Shown: positions 36,091 through 48,197, counted from the first letter of the stretch. The stretch: DNA of 64,000 bases from Amoebophrya sp. A120 (GCA_905178155.1 CAJINV010000008.1:868001-932000), one strand, 5' to 3'. The notes: generated from the sequence alone by a model not told the origin. A program made the numbers and translations.

Positions 36091-36889
36091 ATGCGTGCGC
36101 GCGCGATATTGCTTTAGCAAACGCAGCGCGAAGGCAGTTGCCGTTACCATATAGGGCAACCGCCGGGAGGCGTGAAGGTCAGGGAAATGGCCAGAAATGA
36201 AGCGGGAGAAGGGAAAAAAAGCGGACCAGATGGCAAAATGAGGAGGAAGGCAAAAATGTCGCAAAAACGGCAAAAACCAAGCGGGAGAAGGTGAAAAAAG
36301 AGCATTTTTGCGGCTTGGCCCACTTGATATCTGAAAAAAAGACGGAGTATTTTTTGCTTCGCCCGCTGGGCAGCTGCGTTTGAGCAGCAGGTCCGCGACC
36401 TGTCCGGAAGCCTTGGGCCGCTTCGTAAGTGGAAAAAATTGCAAAAAAATTGGAAAAAATTGCGTCATACCGTGGGCGGAAGCAATCGTCGGATTTTGTG
36501 CAGATCGCCCGGGCCACTTGAAAACCAGAAAAAGAGAAAAAAATGCGCAAAAGCGCAATCCTTCCGCAGGCTTCAAAACTGCCAGCAATCTACGGGCGGC
36601 GAAAATGTCCAGAGCCCTTCGGCCGACTAAAAACCTGAAAAAAGAGCGAAAATTAAAAAAAATCGAGAACCCTCGGCAGGCTTACAAACTGGCCGCCGAG
36701 GGCGGTCCGGCGGGCGCGTGGTCGCGCCATACCCTCGAGATTGTGAAAAAAAAACCGTACTAGAAGCGGGCGGAGGCATGTCACAAAATCCTCATTTGGC
36801 CGGGGTTGTGGGCGCAAATCCTGCACCTCCGCCGCGTCTGAAATGGCCGACTTTGGTGGCCCGGAAGGGTTCGCGGGTTTTCGGCCTTC

Positions 36890-36998
36890 CACATACCTCC
36901 CGGGCCAGGGGGCCAGTTTGTCATGCAGAGGGCTAGAAAGGCAAAGGAGGCCCCGCTGCCGGCCACATACCTCCCGGGCCAGGGGGCCAGTTTGTCAT
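36890..36998 (+). repeat. two copies of a 35-bp unit
   Basis: cacatacctcccgggccagg plus ggccagtttgtcat occurs at 36890-36924 and 36964-36998. The second copy runs directly into dispersed-repeat copy 3. Confidence 0.8.
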
Positions 36999-37075
36999 TC
37001 TCTTCCTCCAGCTCGGTCGCTTTGGGGATCTTTGACTTGCCTTTGGTACTTACGATTTCGGAGCATACAAGTTGA
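36997..37075 (+). repeat. dispersed repeat copy 3, just upstream of the oxygenase gene
   Basis: Third copy of the ctcttcctccagctcggtcg repeat. It ends about 55 bp before the ATG at 37131, so the next gene's leader may derive from it. Confidence 0.8.
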
Positions 37076-37130
37076 AACGCAATACAGGTATCGATCGGCC
37101 GCAGCAGGGCTGAGCAAGAGGGATCCCAAA

Positions 37131-40100
37131 ATGCCGAAGGAGACAAGCAACACGCTTCCGTCGACGGCGGAGTTCGAGAAATATCGGCAAATTGTCGAGA
37201 AGGTGGTCGAGCGAATGAACGAATGCTACACTGCGACCGCGGTAACGAATTCCTGCGCGTCAGAAAGCAAAGTCGACGAAAAAGAACGTAGTGGGAAGGC
37301 AGGCGCGGCGTCAAATACTGCTAGAGCTGAGCTGGCCTCTTCTTTGAGTGAGCCGCAAGAGAAAAAGCAAGCTGAGAGGGAAAGCGTTGAAACTGACGGA
37401 ACAAAGGGAGAAGACGAGCGGGAGAGCGCAGCAGGTATTGGCGCCGGAAATACTAGGACCTGCTCTACCACCGACCTGAATGCTGTGGCCGCCGCCCCTG
37501 AGAAGAAAACGGATGATGTAGACGTGAGCAACAGCGGCAGTAGCACAGAGACAAAGACAGACCAGTCGCAGTCCACGACGTCTCAGACGAAGATGATGAA
37601 TGGCGGAAACAAGGAACAAGAAACTCGTGGTGCTGGTGCTGCGAAGAAGCCAAAACTTGCATTTGCCTTTGCGCAGATTGTTGGCGCAAACGCGGAAAAT
37701 GAAAATCGATCGTATTTGCGAACAGCGCAACACGATCGCCATTGCGATAGTTTGGAGCACCGCATTGAATGGGGAGACCAGGTTCGTAATGACCCGAAGT
37801 ACGCGAAAAAAGCGGGCGCGGTTCTACGTTACAGAATGCGCTGCCCAGCAAGTTACGCAAATGACCAGAAATGGCACCCACAAGGTACTATCTAATTGAT
37901 ATCTCGTTTCTTGAATTAGTGACGCAGTTACAGTTAGGTGCGCATGCGCATGCGCATGCGATGCATTTCATTTGGATTTGTCTACTAGCTCTAGGTAGTA
38001 TCCGCTTCCGTGGTGATATATTTTCGATCATTGCTACTTCGGAACCAGTAACCCAGACGGAAGTTTAGTTTTGGATTAATTTTCCTTAGCCAGCCTTGGC
38101 AGCTGCTACAATGCCAGAGAAGCTTGCGCGAAGTTGGATTTTTTGTTCCTGCGGTTGACTCATCCAAGCAGGAGACATTCACATTTGGACTGACTAATCA
38201 AGAACCGACGTACTACAACAACTACAGGCGCAAACTTCGGCTGTTGTATCAATTTGGTTCCGCACACCGCCTGGGAAGGTGGCGAGCTGAAGTTCTATGA
38301 CACCCACTCGGCAAAAGAGCCTTCTTTGACTTTCAAGGATGAGAAACAAGGTTGCGGTGTTGCCTTCTGCGGATGCTGCAAGAGCGTTCACGAAGTCACG
38401 CCCATCGAAAAGGGGCTACGGCTGACGCTTATGGTACAATTTCAATTTTTGACGATTTTTTTCCGCGTGGGTTTTTTTTGAAAATCAAAATTGAGACTCA
38501 TGCTTCTAGCTACCGACCCGGAGTCAATGAATTCGGGAGAATTATGCATGATCGAGGACATCAACGGAACCCAACTCCTACCAGGGGTTAAAGTCAAATA
38601 GAATGAAATACACTTCTTTGTGATCGAATCAGGTTTGGACCCGTGATGCCGCGAGTGACATTGTGACGAAACTGCCGCGTGGCAGCATCGTCTGGGACGA
38701 CCCGCACCGTAAACCCGTGACAATGTGGGAAACCGGATGGGGCAACAAGCACAATTCTCTTTGGCTAACGGGATTCGAGGGCCCGGATAATCCGCACGCC
38801 TGCAACCGAGAGCAGCCGCGTTTTGCCGCCGCGGGGTCCGCCTCCGCTACGTCGTGGTCAACTGTCCAGAGCGGTGGCACCACTGGAGCGACATCGTCCT
38901 CAAATAAGATGTTATTCTCAGCACCCGCCCAGCGCGGTCCGCGGTCAACCGGTGGACAGCTTTACGGCAGTCGCGGTGGCTACACCAATGCCAATCGTTC
39001 GGGAGCGGGACCAGCACCCCCTGGCAGTCACGGCTTTCCGCATTCATCGAGCAATTTTGGCAGAGCTGTGACCCCGGGATTTTCCCACTTTAGCAGCTAC
39101 CATAGAACAAACAAGCGAACGCCGATCGGCGGGACGTCGTCGGGTGCAACAACTACTAGTGGAGACCGGGGGGCCAACAATCCTGCGACCACCCTGGGTG
39201 CACAAGGACGGTCCAGTGTTTGTTCTGGTTCCTCGTCAAAAATTTTGCCGACACATCAGACAAGCTCTATCAACAAACCCGCTGGTGCAGCCGCGAACAA
39301 GGAAAATGATGCGCCGAAAGGTCAAACAGCTCCAATAGACGAGGCGACAAATAAACATAAAGTAGATGCTGGTAATATTGCTAGCAAGACGGGGTCGAAA
39401 AGTACGAAAACGGAGGAAGTCCCGTCCTCCTCAGCCAGCGGATCAGGGGCAACGTCACCCGAGGTCTTGTCGTCAGCTGCAGCAGACTCGAGCGCGGCCC
39501 CGCCCGAGAATCGGCCACCGGCGAGTAAGAAGAAAAACAACAAGAGTAAACATGGGAAGAACAAAAACGCAAATGCAGTGATGAACACCAGCGTACCAAC
39601 GAGTAATCTGACAAGCAAGGACCAAAATGTCGACCAGGCCTGTGTGGCTGTCCCCAAACCAGCGCAAAAAGAGAAGGAGAACAGGCCGACGAGTGAACAG
39701 GGTCGTGGCGATGAGGTGGATAGCAAACCTAGACGCGCCAACATCACTCCACCGGCTACCATACCCGTCGAGACCGCCAGCAAGGAGGAGAAAAAGCAAG
39801 ATGGCGATGATTGTGCTAGTTCTGTGGCGGAACTACAACGAGCTCAACCTGCGAGCTCCAGTACGACGAAAAGTAGAAAGAAACTTAAGACAGCGGTGAT
39901 TGGCACCAGTCCCGGGACGAACATGAAAGCTGCGCAAGAAGCCGCGACACGGGACGAGAGGACCATCCCCGCGCCTATTCCTTCAGAGGAAGATGAACTT
40001 ATCATTTCATCGTCCACCGAGGCGCACGCAAGAACCCTCGCATCGCCTCTAATTCCCCCTCTGGAGCTCGAATCGCAGTCAGAAATTTTGCCGCAGGTAA

Positions 40101-40738
40101 AAAGGGCACCGAAGATTCCGGAAGTGGCGAAAAAAGCAGTCGTTCTTGAAACAGCTGCTGCGTCTCTACTTCGGGACGACGAGGAGACAGAAAGGAAAAT
40201 CAAGGGGAACAAGGAAGTCGGTAGTAGTGCTGCTCAAGATCAAACAGGCAGCCTGGCAGAGCAGGATGCTGTCGCAAGATCATTTCTGGGACCGGCCGAT
40301 GCGGTGTTGACACTAAAGAACTCGAAGGCCAACTCTGCCTCAGCCCAAAAAAAAACCACCTCCGCGACGGCTGCTGCTGCTGCGGCAACGAGCCCGAGAA
40401 GCAACACAACATCTGTTACGCCGACCAAGAGCAAGAAGTGCACTTCTACTGGAGGCGAGGCAAACAATAAGTGCACGGACCCCACGTCTCGGGTTTCAGG
40501 CGAGGATGATGGTGGTAGAGATGTCGAGAAGCCGCTGCTCCCGGGGAATAGTCCTTCTGTTGACAGCAGTGCCATCCCCGCCGGCGTGTCCAGTTCCGGA
40601 GCAGGTAGTGCACCTGTCCCAGTGAGTGGTCTAGCGAAAGAAGCGCAGGGCCTCTGCAAAAACGCAGTCAAGCGCGTCGTGGGCATCTTCTCCAGTCCCA
40701 GCTCCGTAGGAAATTCCTCCACTCCCGAAAAGAATTGA
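37131..40738 (+). CDS. 2-oxoglutarate/Fe(II) oxygenase-like protein with long disordered tail
   Basis: Exons 37131-37884, 38228-38433 and 38633-40738 (1021 residues), with conventional introns GTACTA...TACAG and GTACAA...ATCAG. The central part has the double-stranded beta-helix signature of prolyl-hydroxylase-type enzymes: AVLRYRMRCPASYAND, GANFGCCINLVPHTAWEGGE, LKFYDTHSAKEP, then the distal His and Arg in VHEVTPIEKGLRLTLM and a WTRD strand. The proximal iron-ligand position, usually H-x-D, reads WHPQG across the first splice junction, so the carboxylate appears replaced by Gln. The first 200 residues and the last 600 are Ser/Thr/Ala/Lys-rich with no domain. Substrate unknown; catalytic competence is doubtful unless splicing differs. 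Confidence 0.75.
37938..37962. repeat. GCGCAT simple repeat in intron 1 of the oxygenase gene
   Basis: About four GCGCAT-like hexamers in a row inside the 37885-38227 intron; self-complementary and able to form a small hairpin. Confidence 0.7.
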
Positions 40739-41701
40739 GCAACTAACGAAATTCGTACTCTGCTAAATGTGATATATTTATGATATATGATTTTTATTTG
40801 ACGACACGGGATGAGATTTTGATTTTCAAAAACCATCACTCATATCTCACAGAGCGGCGCTCGATGCGTAAGGAGGCGAGTAGCGTATCAATGTTTAAAG
40901 CGTACTATCTGGTAGAAAAAAAAACACCTAAAAATAATGACTTTTGTAGCGACACGAAATCTATTAAAATCTAAAGATTTTTTGAATTTGCGAAAGCAAA
41001 CTTTTACAGTATGTTGACGTTCTTCTGAAAGTGCATTCATACTTTTTTCAAAGCTGTTTTGCAGAAACATGGCTGTGACATCCCTGGATATATAATGACG
41101 GACTACTTCCAATCGAGAAAGGAACGGCACTCATTCAAGCGACAATATTTATAACAATTTGCATGAACAAGAACAAAATCAAAAAGACGAACCTTCTTTA
41201 AGTACTTACACCTGGAAATGGCAAGCTACGCGATGGATTTCGGAAAATGAGTGAAGTCTTTGTCGCCTCCAACAGGAGACCACAGCCACGCATTATTATT
41301 GACGCAAGCTTTTCGCTCTCGCATTTTTCAGGTCTTAAGATCTAGGACAGAGGTCGCTTCGGTTTCCTAACCTGGTCCCCTTCGAGGTCTTATGTTTTTT
41401 AGATGCAAATAGTATGTTCGTTTTGTTCGTAAAAAAACATGCTGATGCTTCGCTAAGTAAGCAACGCCGGTTTATTATCGTGCGAGGGATCGTCGAGAGC
41501 GAGGAGCAATCGCTGGCCATTGTGTTATGAACGACCATGAGGGAGCTTCGTCTTTGAAAATTAGGACATGTTGAGATACTTTTTTCGTGGTGGGCTTTGT
41601 AATTCGATTTTGCTTCAGTTTTTTTCCTATTAGATTCAGATTCAAAAGCTGCAGCTCTTGTATCTTTTTCTGTAGTGGACCAGATAAGCAGCAGTGGCAA
41701 A
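40739..41701. other. intergenic, AT-rich
   Basis: No gene supported. A Py-rich tract and AG (ctttttctgtag, ending 41674) lie 27 nt before the next ATG and would suit a trans-splice acceptor; this is inference. Confidence 0.45.
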
Positions 41702-44700
41702 ATGCGCACCTCAAGTCCATTGTCAGCTCGTTGTGGCCCCTTCGGCGTTGCACCCTCCTGCTCCACCTCGCATTCGAAGTACCGTCCACTGACGCTCGCG
41801 AAGCCGGCGGCCAACACTGTTCCCAGTACCGCAGCTTCGACTGCCCCCGAGAGTGTCGAACGGTGCTATTTTAGCATTCTTTACTCCGCTCAGCCGTACC
41901 AGCGGAAACGCAAATGCTTTCTCCAGGGGTTGCTCGTGGTTTGCGCTAAAGCCGTGCGAGGCGAAGATGGGCAGCGGCAACTCAAAATTGTGAAGACCGA
42001 GATCAAGAACGATAAAGGTGATACCGTTCGGCAGTTTCGTAGTTTTGCGACGAGTAAAAATGCAGCCGGCTCGAGCCGCGGTGCATCGATAGCGCTGTCG
42101 ATTCGATTCGTGGAAGATTTGCGGGCAGCGCAGCGCGAAGTAGGCGGCGAGCTGGGCTACCATTGCGGTATGTTTCTGGAGTTGGGCGACGAAGTTTCAG
42201 AGGCGGACTACTTATCGGGGCAAATGTTTCTACCTGTAACTTCTGCAGCTCCTAACGTAATGAACAAGAGAAGTTCCTCATCGCTTTCACTGCAGCCTGT
42301 GGCACTTGGTCCTCGAGGTTCTGCACCCACGGTTTCCAAGAATATGGACCGCCATTGCGATCGCGAAGGAGTGCGTGCTGTAGTACTGCCATCAGCGACC
42401 ATGGGAGCCGGAAGTGTTGAGTCGTCTGTTCGAGCGCCGGCACAAGATGAGCCGGAAGCGAAAAGGCGACGTGTTTTGCTGCCTTTAAAGAAGCGCCAGA
42501 TGCTCGGGAGAGGCGCAACCACGACTGCAGCAGCTGCGCCATCGGTCGGACCGACTTCTGGTGCGGCACTCCAACAAACCATTTCGAGGACCAACCAAAA
42601 GTATGCATGCTTGCAATTGGCCGAACACAGGAGCACACACGAATACGCCCCGTCCAGTGACGAGCGTTTCGCATCCGTCCTCACAGCCTCGTCTATTCCA
42701 TCGACTGATTCAGAAGTGTCCGGGCTTCTTGTGCCGTTCGAGCACCCTGAAAAAATCGCATCTTCAAGCTGTCAGGTCGGCAAGAAAAAGGAGGTATCCA
42801 GCACCTCGACTGCGAGAGAACAGTGCGCGAATGACGCGATACCCCAAGTAGCTCCATGTTTCATCGACCGAAAGACGCAAAGAATCTCGGTCGACGCGGA
42901 ACTAGCGACAAAGCTGCGGCCGCATCAGCTCGACGCACTTTATTTTCTCTACGACCGACTGTATGACGGGGATGTCGGTGTGGGCGTCGCGACGAGCAAT
43001 AATGTAGCTGCCATCTTCGGGACACCAGCCTCGTCGACGAGCGCAGCTGCACCCAGGTTGCAAGGAGTGTGTCTGGCTGATGACATGGGACTCGGGAAGT
43101 CTCTTACTACGATTGCGTTCATGTACAGCATGATTCAAGCCAAGGTGCTCCGCAAGGCGTGCATCGTCTGTCCGGCGTCGCTGACGTCCAACTGGCAGAA
43201 GGAGATCTGCAAATGGCTGGGCGAGCGAAAGCTCCGGCCGACCGTTATCATCGGGAACAGCCACACGAAGCGGCTTCTGAAAAACCAGACCTGCTCGGAA
43301 AAGATGGAGTTCGTGATCAAGGCATGGGTATCAAGAGTAAAAATGTCTGGGTCTGGAGGATTCTGACACTTGTCATGCATGTTTTGCATGAGCCATGATG
43401 TCTGTATTGCATACCCTAGCATTACAGATTTTTTGAGAGCTTCTTGATGCCTATTCCGCATGACAAATGCCCTCTCCGCGTAGCAGGCAGAGCCGTCGTC
43501 CACATTTGCCCAGGCAGAGCCGTCGTCTTGCTGGACACAACCAACATTTGTCCAAAACAGCCGAGGGCCAAGATGACACCGTGAGGACGACCACAGGGGG
43601 TCCGTCTCCAAGAAGAAGAAGAAGTAGCAAAAATTTCATTCCTTTTGGTACTCATGCAGTACAGATTTTTCTGGAATCCAAATGCAGCATCACAAGTTGA
43701 ATTCTTCCAGACCCAGACATTTTTACATTTGGTAATGGGTGAACAGCAAGAATCCGATGGCGGACAAGCTTTTGATCCTCTCCTACGAGCAGCTGCGCAA
43801 CCACGCGGATGCGCTGGCTCTCGGTGTGGACTTCCTGGTGCTCGACGAGGGGCACCGCATCGGCAGTGGTGGCTCGCAGACAGCGACGAGCTTGCACAAG
43901 TTTCGGAAGGCGAAGAAGCTCCTCCTGTCCGGAACACCCCTGCAAAACAACCTCGACGAATTTTTTGCCTTGAGCGAATTTCTGAACCCCGGACTTCTCG
44001 GCTACGATTACGAAAAGGTGTTCAAGAAACCGATTCTGAAGGCTCGCGACAAGCACGCCACAACAGAGACGAAAAAACTCGGCGACGCCCGGTTCCACCA
44101 TATGAACATGATCACGCAACAGTGGCTGCTCCGAAGAACGGCGAACATGGTGCTCAGAAAAGTGTTGCCGCCCATGCATACCTTGCTCCTCTTCTGTCCG
44201 CTGAGCCTGCAATTTCAGAAGCTGTACACAGAAAAATTGATGGGAGCTGCACCATCAACAAGCTTTGGTACTACGAATACTGCAGGTCGTGGGGCGCCGT
44301 CGTCCTCCACCGCGTCGTGCGATACAAGAGCCGGTGGTGGCGGGCACGGTGTGTTGTCGCTCCTGTTGGAACTGCGGCGCATTTGCTTCGAAGGCAAGAT
44401 GGAGTTCGTCAAAGCGTTTCTGCGGCGCCTGAGCTTGCGCCAGGAAAAGTGCGTTTTAGTGAGCAACTTCACACGGTGCCTCGACCACGTGGAAAGAGTT
44501 TTGCAGGAGCTGGCGGTGGAAAGCCGTGCACTGGGGACTACAACGGCGTCTTTCAACTACGAACGGCTGGACGGAAGCACGAGTCAGAAGCTGCGCGGCC
44601 CGATGGTGGAACGCTTCAATCGAATTCCCGACGACGTCGAGGGTAGTTTCAGTGTCGTGAACAGCGGCGCGAAGAGTGAAGGCGACGACGAAGAACCGCT

Positions 44701-45394
44701 GTCCGGTGCTGCAGTGCAGTTTTTTCTTCTTTCCGCGAAGGCCGGTGGGGTAGGTTTGAATCTGATCGGGGGAGCCAAGCTCGTGATGTTGGACCCTGAT
44801 TGGAACCCCGCCACGGATGCCCAGGCAATGAGGCGCGTGTGGCGGGACGGGCAGAAGCGGGAGGTCTTCGTGTACCGTCTGGTAACGCCCGGGTCGATTG
44901 AGGAATGCATTTTGATGCGGCAGGACAAGAAGCAGGATCTCTTGCAGAACGTCGTCGTGTCGGCGGATGCACTGAAAAAATCGCACACAAATTTGACGCT
45001 GGCGGAAGTGCGGCACCTGTTCCAGCTTCGGGGATATTCAAAACCGAAAGCGAAGGCCGCGGCTGCGTCGATTGATAAAGAAGTGGAGGTGGAGCCCGGG
45101 GCGGCACCTAGATGGCAGTGGAAGCCGAGTGAGTATGTGCGCAGGATGCCGGTCTGCGGATTTGAGTTGGCGGAACGTGCATGTCTACTCTCACGCGACG
45201 ATGAGGACACTTCAAATCTGATCCCGAGTCAGTGGCACATCGCAGTTGCACCACATGAGTTAGACGCAGGGGACAGTACAGACGATGTAGAAGTACAGGA
45301 AGACGAGGAGACGAAGTCCGGTGATATGGAAGATGGAGTTAGCACCACTGGACTTCTGGAAGACACCTCCGAGTTTGCTTTGGTCGCATGCTGA
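41702..45394 (+). CDS. RAD54B-like: RAD54/RAD54B-type SNF2 DNA translocase
   Basis: Nuclear ATPase that remodels DNA during homologous recombination. Two exons, 41702-43328 and 43740-45394, joined across one introner element (1093 residues). The N-terminal block VERCYFSILYSAQPYQRK resembles the RAD54B N-terminal domain. SNF2 motifs in order: DDMGLGKS (Walker A Lys about 466), CPASLTSNWQKE (Ia), LDEGHR (DEGH about 578-581, motif II), LSGTPLQNNLDEFFAL (III), NPGLLGYDYEKVFKKPIL, WLLRRT, VLVSNFTRCLDHVE (IV), YERLDGSTS, SAKAGGVGLNLIGG (V), DPDWNPATDAQAMRRVWRDG (VI). The IV-VI order and the NPGLLG segment place it with RAD54/RAD54B rather than chromatin remodelers. Exon 1 contains Ser/Ala-rich linker sequence. 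Start chosen at the first ATG after the upstream Py-AG; an in-frame GTG precedes it. Confidence 0.93.
43329..43734. mobile_element. introner element, TGTCTGGGTCTGG family (long copy) in the RAD54 gene
   Basis: A 406-bp insertion. Left end TATCAAGAGTAAAAATGTCT; right end on the other strand TACCAAATGTAAAAATGTCT. Flanked by exact ATGGG (43324-43328 and 43735-43739). It is about 150 bp longer than the other two family members, partly through an internal cgcaggcagagccgtcgtc-like direct duplication (near 43483-43530). Excision restores AWVNSKNPMADKLLILSYE in frame. Confidence 0.92.
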
Positions 45395-46148
45395 CAGACG
45401 CTGCGTAGAGCGGTCGCGAGCTAGTTTTGCATGTTGTGTCGCTGTTGAATGAGCTGATTTTTTTTGTCTTTATTTTGCTATGAAAATGAATAATGTTTCG
45501 AGGACACCTTCTTTTTTAACCGTTGATTTTGGCAAGCCTCCTATTTCTAACCCATCGCGTTTTGAAAATAGATGAGAACTAAACCCTGTAATCCATCGAG
45601 AGCGCATTGTTTCGAAATGCGCAGATGAACTTATGGACTATTAATTTTGCTCGAGCCTTTCTTGCAACAGTAACATTGCTTGCAAACAAAAATGATATGC
45701 ACTTGTCCGTCAGCAGGTTAAATTGAAAACTGTAGACTTAGATGTGCCAGGAAAAACCGCAACGGATCGCAAGAGAAACTTGGATAAGTGATAATCGCAT
45801 GCCCACAGACGTGGTTTGCTCCTACTTCTTGTGTTTCCATTTCCAAGTTCATTGGGTCGGGAGGAGCCGATGTTTCTTTTGATCACCTGATTTCTTCTGT
45901 GAATATCACATTTGGTATAGGTCACTTCTAGGTGCTGCTGCTGATGTCAGAAACTTGTACCGGTCCGGGGGTTTTGCAAAATTGTATGTTTTTTCAATCA
46001 CCGTGTACGTGTTGTGGCCGGATACAACTATGTCGTCGAACCGACTGGTTGGAACAGCAATTGTTCCCGCGGTCGCGTGTATCTCTTGTTTCGAACGACG
46101 TAGTATGTTGATCACAGTGGAAATAAACATCAGGAATACTACGGAAGC
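45395..46148. other. intergenic, AT-rich
   Basis: No gene supported. A catcag acceptor-like site ends at 46132, 16 nt before the next ATG. Confidence 0.45.
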
Positions 46149-48197
46149 ATGAGCGGAAATATCCAGGCAGGTGATTGGGTTGTTTTGAAAGACAACTTTC
46201 GCGAGTGCGGTTTTGAGCCTCCAGATTACGATCTTGGGGATCCACTGCCGGGCCAGCTCGGGATGGCGCTCGCGGTTTTTGACCACGCCGAGGAGCAGAC
46301 ATCTGAAGCCAGTCGCCCGCTTCAAAGTGACTTGTTCAGAAATCCTAGTAGCAGAAGTGCAGACCATGCGCATGCCGCAACCCGCATGATCTTGGTTCGA
46401 GTTCGGCTCCTGCATCGTGACCCGGGATTTTTCGTGCAACAGAGGTCCTTCTCCCCGCCCATTGTTGCAGACTTTGCTGACACGAGTACTTCTAGTTGTG
46501 GAGATGAAGCAAATAGTGGGGAGCAGCAAAAGAAGAAGATCACTGACACCACTCTTCCCGACTGTGTGCTTCCTGAATCGATCCTACAGAGGGTAGAGGT
46601 ACAGAAACTCCTCGTAAATTTACCTGCTTTCCGGGGTTACCTGGAAATCAAGGACAACACGTGCGGTGGCGCGATGCTTGCCGGGTGCTACAACGCACTT
46701 CAACACCTGGACGCAAGCTGGGACCCGGAGCAGTGCGAGCTTTCCGCCGTCGGCAGCGATGGCAGCTATTGCCCAGCAAATTTTAACGTGCTCGGCCGAC
46801 TGCAGGGCTGGAGGACGGACGCTGGTGGTTCGGTAGGGGGTTCTGTGAGCTCCCAGATCATGGGGACTCGCAGGGACACGAGCACGGCACAAAGGCAGGA
46901 GTTCAAGAACGAGAGCAGTGGACGATTTGGTTCGTCCTCGTCAAGACTCTCTTCCGCACGCCTGGAGGTAGAAGTGCCAGTTGGTGAAGAAGAAGATCAT
47001 GCAATTATGGGAACGCCAGAAGAGGGGCCGCGTCTGTCGACCGTCTCAGGTGGCAACTTTGTTCCTGCATCGCGGACCGGTTCTCCCACGGCAAAAAACG
47101 CCGCACTCGTCTCCGTCGATTTGAATACAGCTATCGAGTTGCAGCCGACAATCAAACTTACCAATGACACTACAAGCACAACAAGCAAGAAGAGCCAGGG
47201 CTCGTCCCTTCAGGCTGAAACTGCAACACCAGCAGGAAGTAGAGAAAAGGAAACGCAAAATAAAGTGCGAGTCCCGAAAAATGTGCAGTTCGGGTTGCGC
47301 AAACTGCACAAAGTGGCTCTGGAATCTTTGGAGGAAACCAAGCAACGCTTGGAGCGAAGTGAGGCTGCGGCCAACGGGACTTTGGTACAACGGAAAAAGC
47401 GTCTCGAGAAGGCCGTAGAGGAATTGGTAGACGCCTACAATCCTTGCACGTGGAATATAGGTAATCTTGAGGTTGAGCGCGTGCTGAAGACCACAAGCGC
47501 GCAGGCTTTCTGCGGGGCAACTCGCGTAATCGCGAGCCGGAACGTGGGGAAGGACAAATTTGACGACTCGCCGGATGGTGCCCGGCTCTTGTGGCAAACA
47601 CTTTTCGACCTCGCTTCCGAGAGGGGTGGAGGCTGGGACATTTGTTGTAACGCAACGCACAGGGCTGGCGCAACGGCGCCGGCGGGAAATAAATGTGGTT
47701 CTGCTGAAGATGGTGCACCCGCGAAAGGAAGAGCTAAGGAACAAAAAGAAGTTCCCCACCGACGTGGTCCGGCGCAACCGCAGCTGCAAAAAAACAAAAG
47801 AAGTGCGCAGTTTTTGTTTCACCTGCACGGCGTACTGTCGGGCTCGTATTTTGGCCATTTCGCGCTGATTTTTGCGATTGTTGAGTACAAACTTGCTGCA
47901 GAAAAGGTCGACGGAGATGTTGTGGAGGAGCACGCTAGTTGCAGTTCGTCGTCGAGGAGTACTGGAGGAGACAAAACACAAGAAAAAACCAATGGCAGTC
48001 GAATTGATGAGTTGAGAACAAAGGACAAAACGAGCACGAGCACCTCCAGTCGGGCGCAACAAAAAGGAGAAGTTTATCGCCAAATCCTCACCGCCCGTAG
48101 CTATCAGGGTCCGAGGCATTGGATTTCCGCCGAATTGATGCAGAAATGGATCTACCGGCTAAAGTTTACTGGCTATGAAATTCGGCTAGTTCATTAG
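46149..48197 (+). CDS. unrecognised single-exon protein
   Basis: An uninterrupted 682-residue ORF from ATG to TAG, the only long intron-free complete gene in the window. The N-terminus (IQAGDWVVLKDNFRECGFEP) looks like a small beta-barrel of SH3 or tudor type, but I cannot assign it. An ordered Cys/Trp-containing segment follows near residues 150-225 (GYLEIKDNTCGGAMLAGCYN). A charged helix of about 50 residues near 385-435 is a probable coiled coil (LESLEETKQRLERSEAAANG). The C-terminus again looks folded (FLFHLHGVLSGSYFGHFALI; ISAELMQKWIYRLKFTGYEI). Ser/Thr-rich linkers separate these blocks. Function unknown. Confidence 0.75.
   Translation: MSGNIQAGDWVVLKDNFRECGFEPPDYDLGDPLPGQLGMALAVFDHAEEQTSEASRPLQSDLFRNPSSRSADHAHAATRMILVRVRLLHRDPGFFVQQRSFSPPIVADFADTSTSSCGDEANSGEQQKKKITDTTLPDCVLPESILQRVEVQKLLVNLPAFRGYLEIKDNTCGGAMLAGCYNALQHLDASWDPEQCELSAVGSDGSYCPANFNVLGRLQGWRTDAGGSVGGSVSSQIMGTRRDTSTAQRQEFKNESSGRFGSSSSRLSSARLEVEVPVGEEEDHAIMGTPEEGPRLSTVSGGNFVPASRTGSPTAKNAALVSVDLNTAIELQPTIKLTNDTTSTTSKKSQGSSLQAETATPAGSREKETQNKVRVPKNVQFGLRKLHKVALESLEETKQRLERSEAAANGTLVQRKKRLEKAVEELVDAYNPCTWNIGNLEVERVLKTTSAQAFCGATRVIASRNVGKDKFDDSPDGARLLWQTLFDLASERGGGWDICCNATHRAGATAPAGNKCGSAEDGAPAKGRAKEQKEVPHRRGPAQPQLQKNKRSAQFLFHLHGVLSGSYFGHFALIFAIVEYKLAAEKVDGDVVEEHASCSSSSRSTGGDKTQEKTNGSRIDELRTKDKTSTSTSSRAQQKGEVYRQILTARSYQGPRHWISAELMQKWIYRLKFTGYEIRLVH

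Larger units (their letters stand above)
34469..37130. other. gene-poor repeat block
   Basis: About 2.7 kb without supported genes. It holds four GC-rich palindromic units, three copies of an approximately 50-85-bp repeat, two copies of a 35-bp unit, short direct repeats near 35861-35990 and an A/G-rich tract (36180-36770). Open frames here, such as 36380-36763, are by-products of the purine-rich composition. Confidence 0.6.

Noticed and set aside
36380-36763. 127-codon Lys-rich ORF
   Set aside because: Falls in A/G-rich repeats; Lys/Arg content follows from base composition, and no Met-proximal or domain evidence exists.
45906-46529. 207-codon minus-strand ORF overlapping the start of the 46149 gene
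   Set aside because: Its coding half is the shadow of the plus-strand gene and the rest lies in spacer; composition is not protein-like.
47046-48119. 357-codon minus-strand ORF
   Set aside because: Antisense shadow of the single-exon gene on the plus strand.
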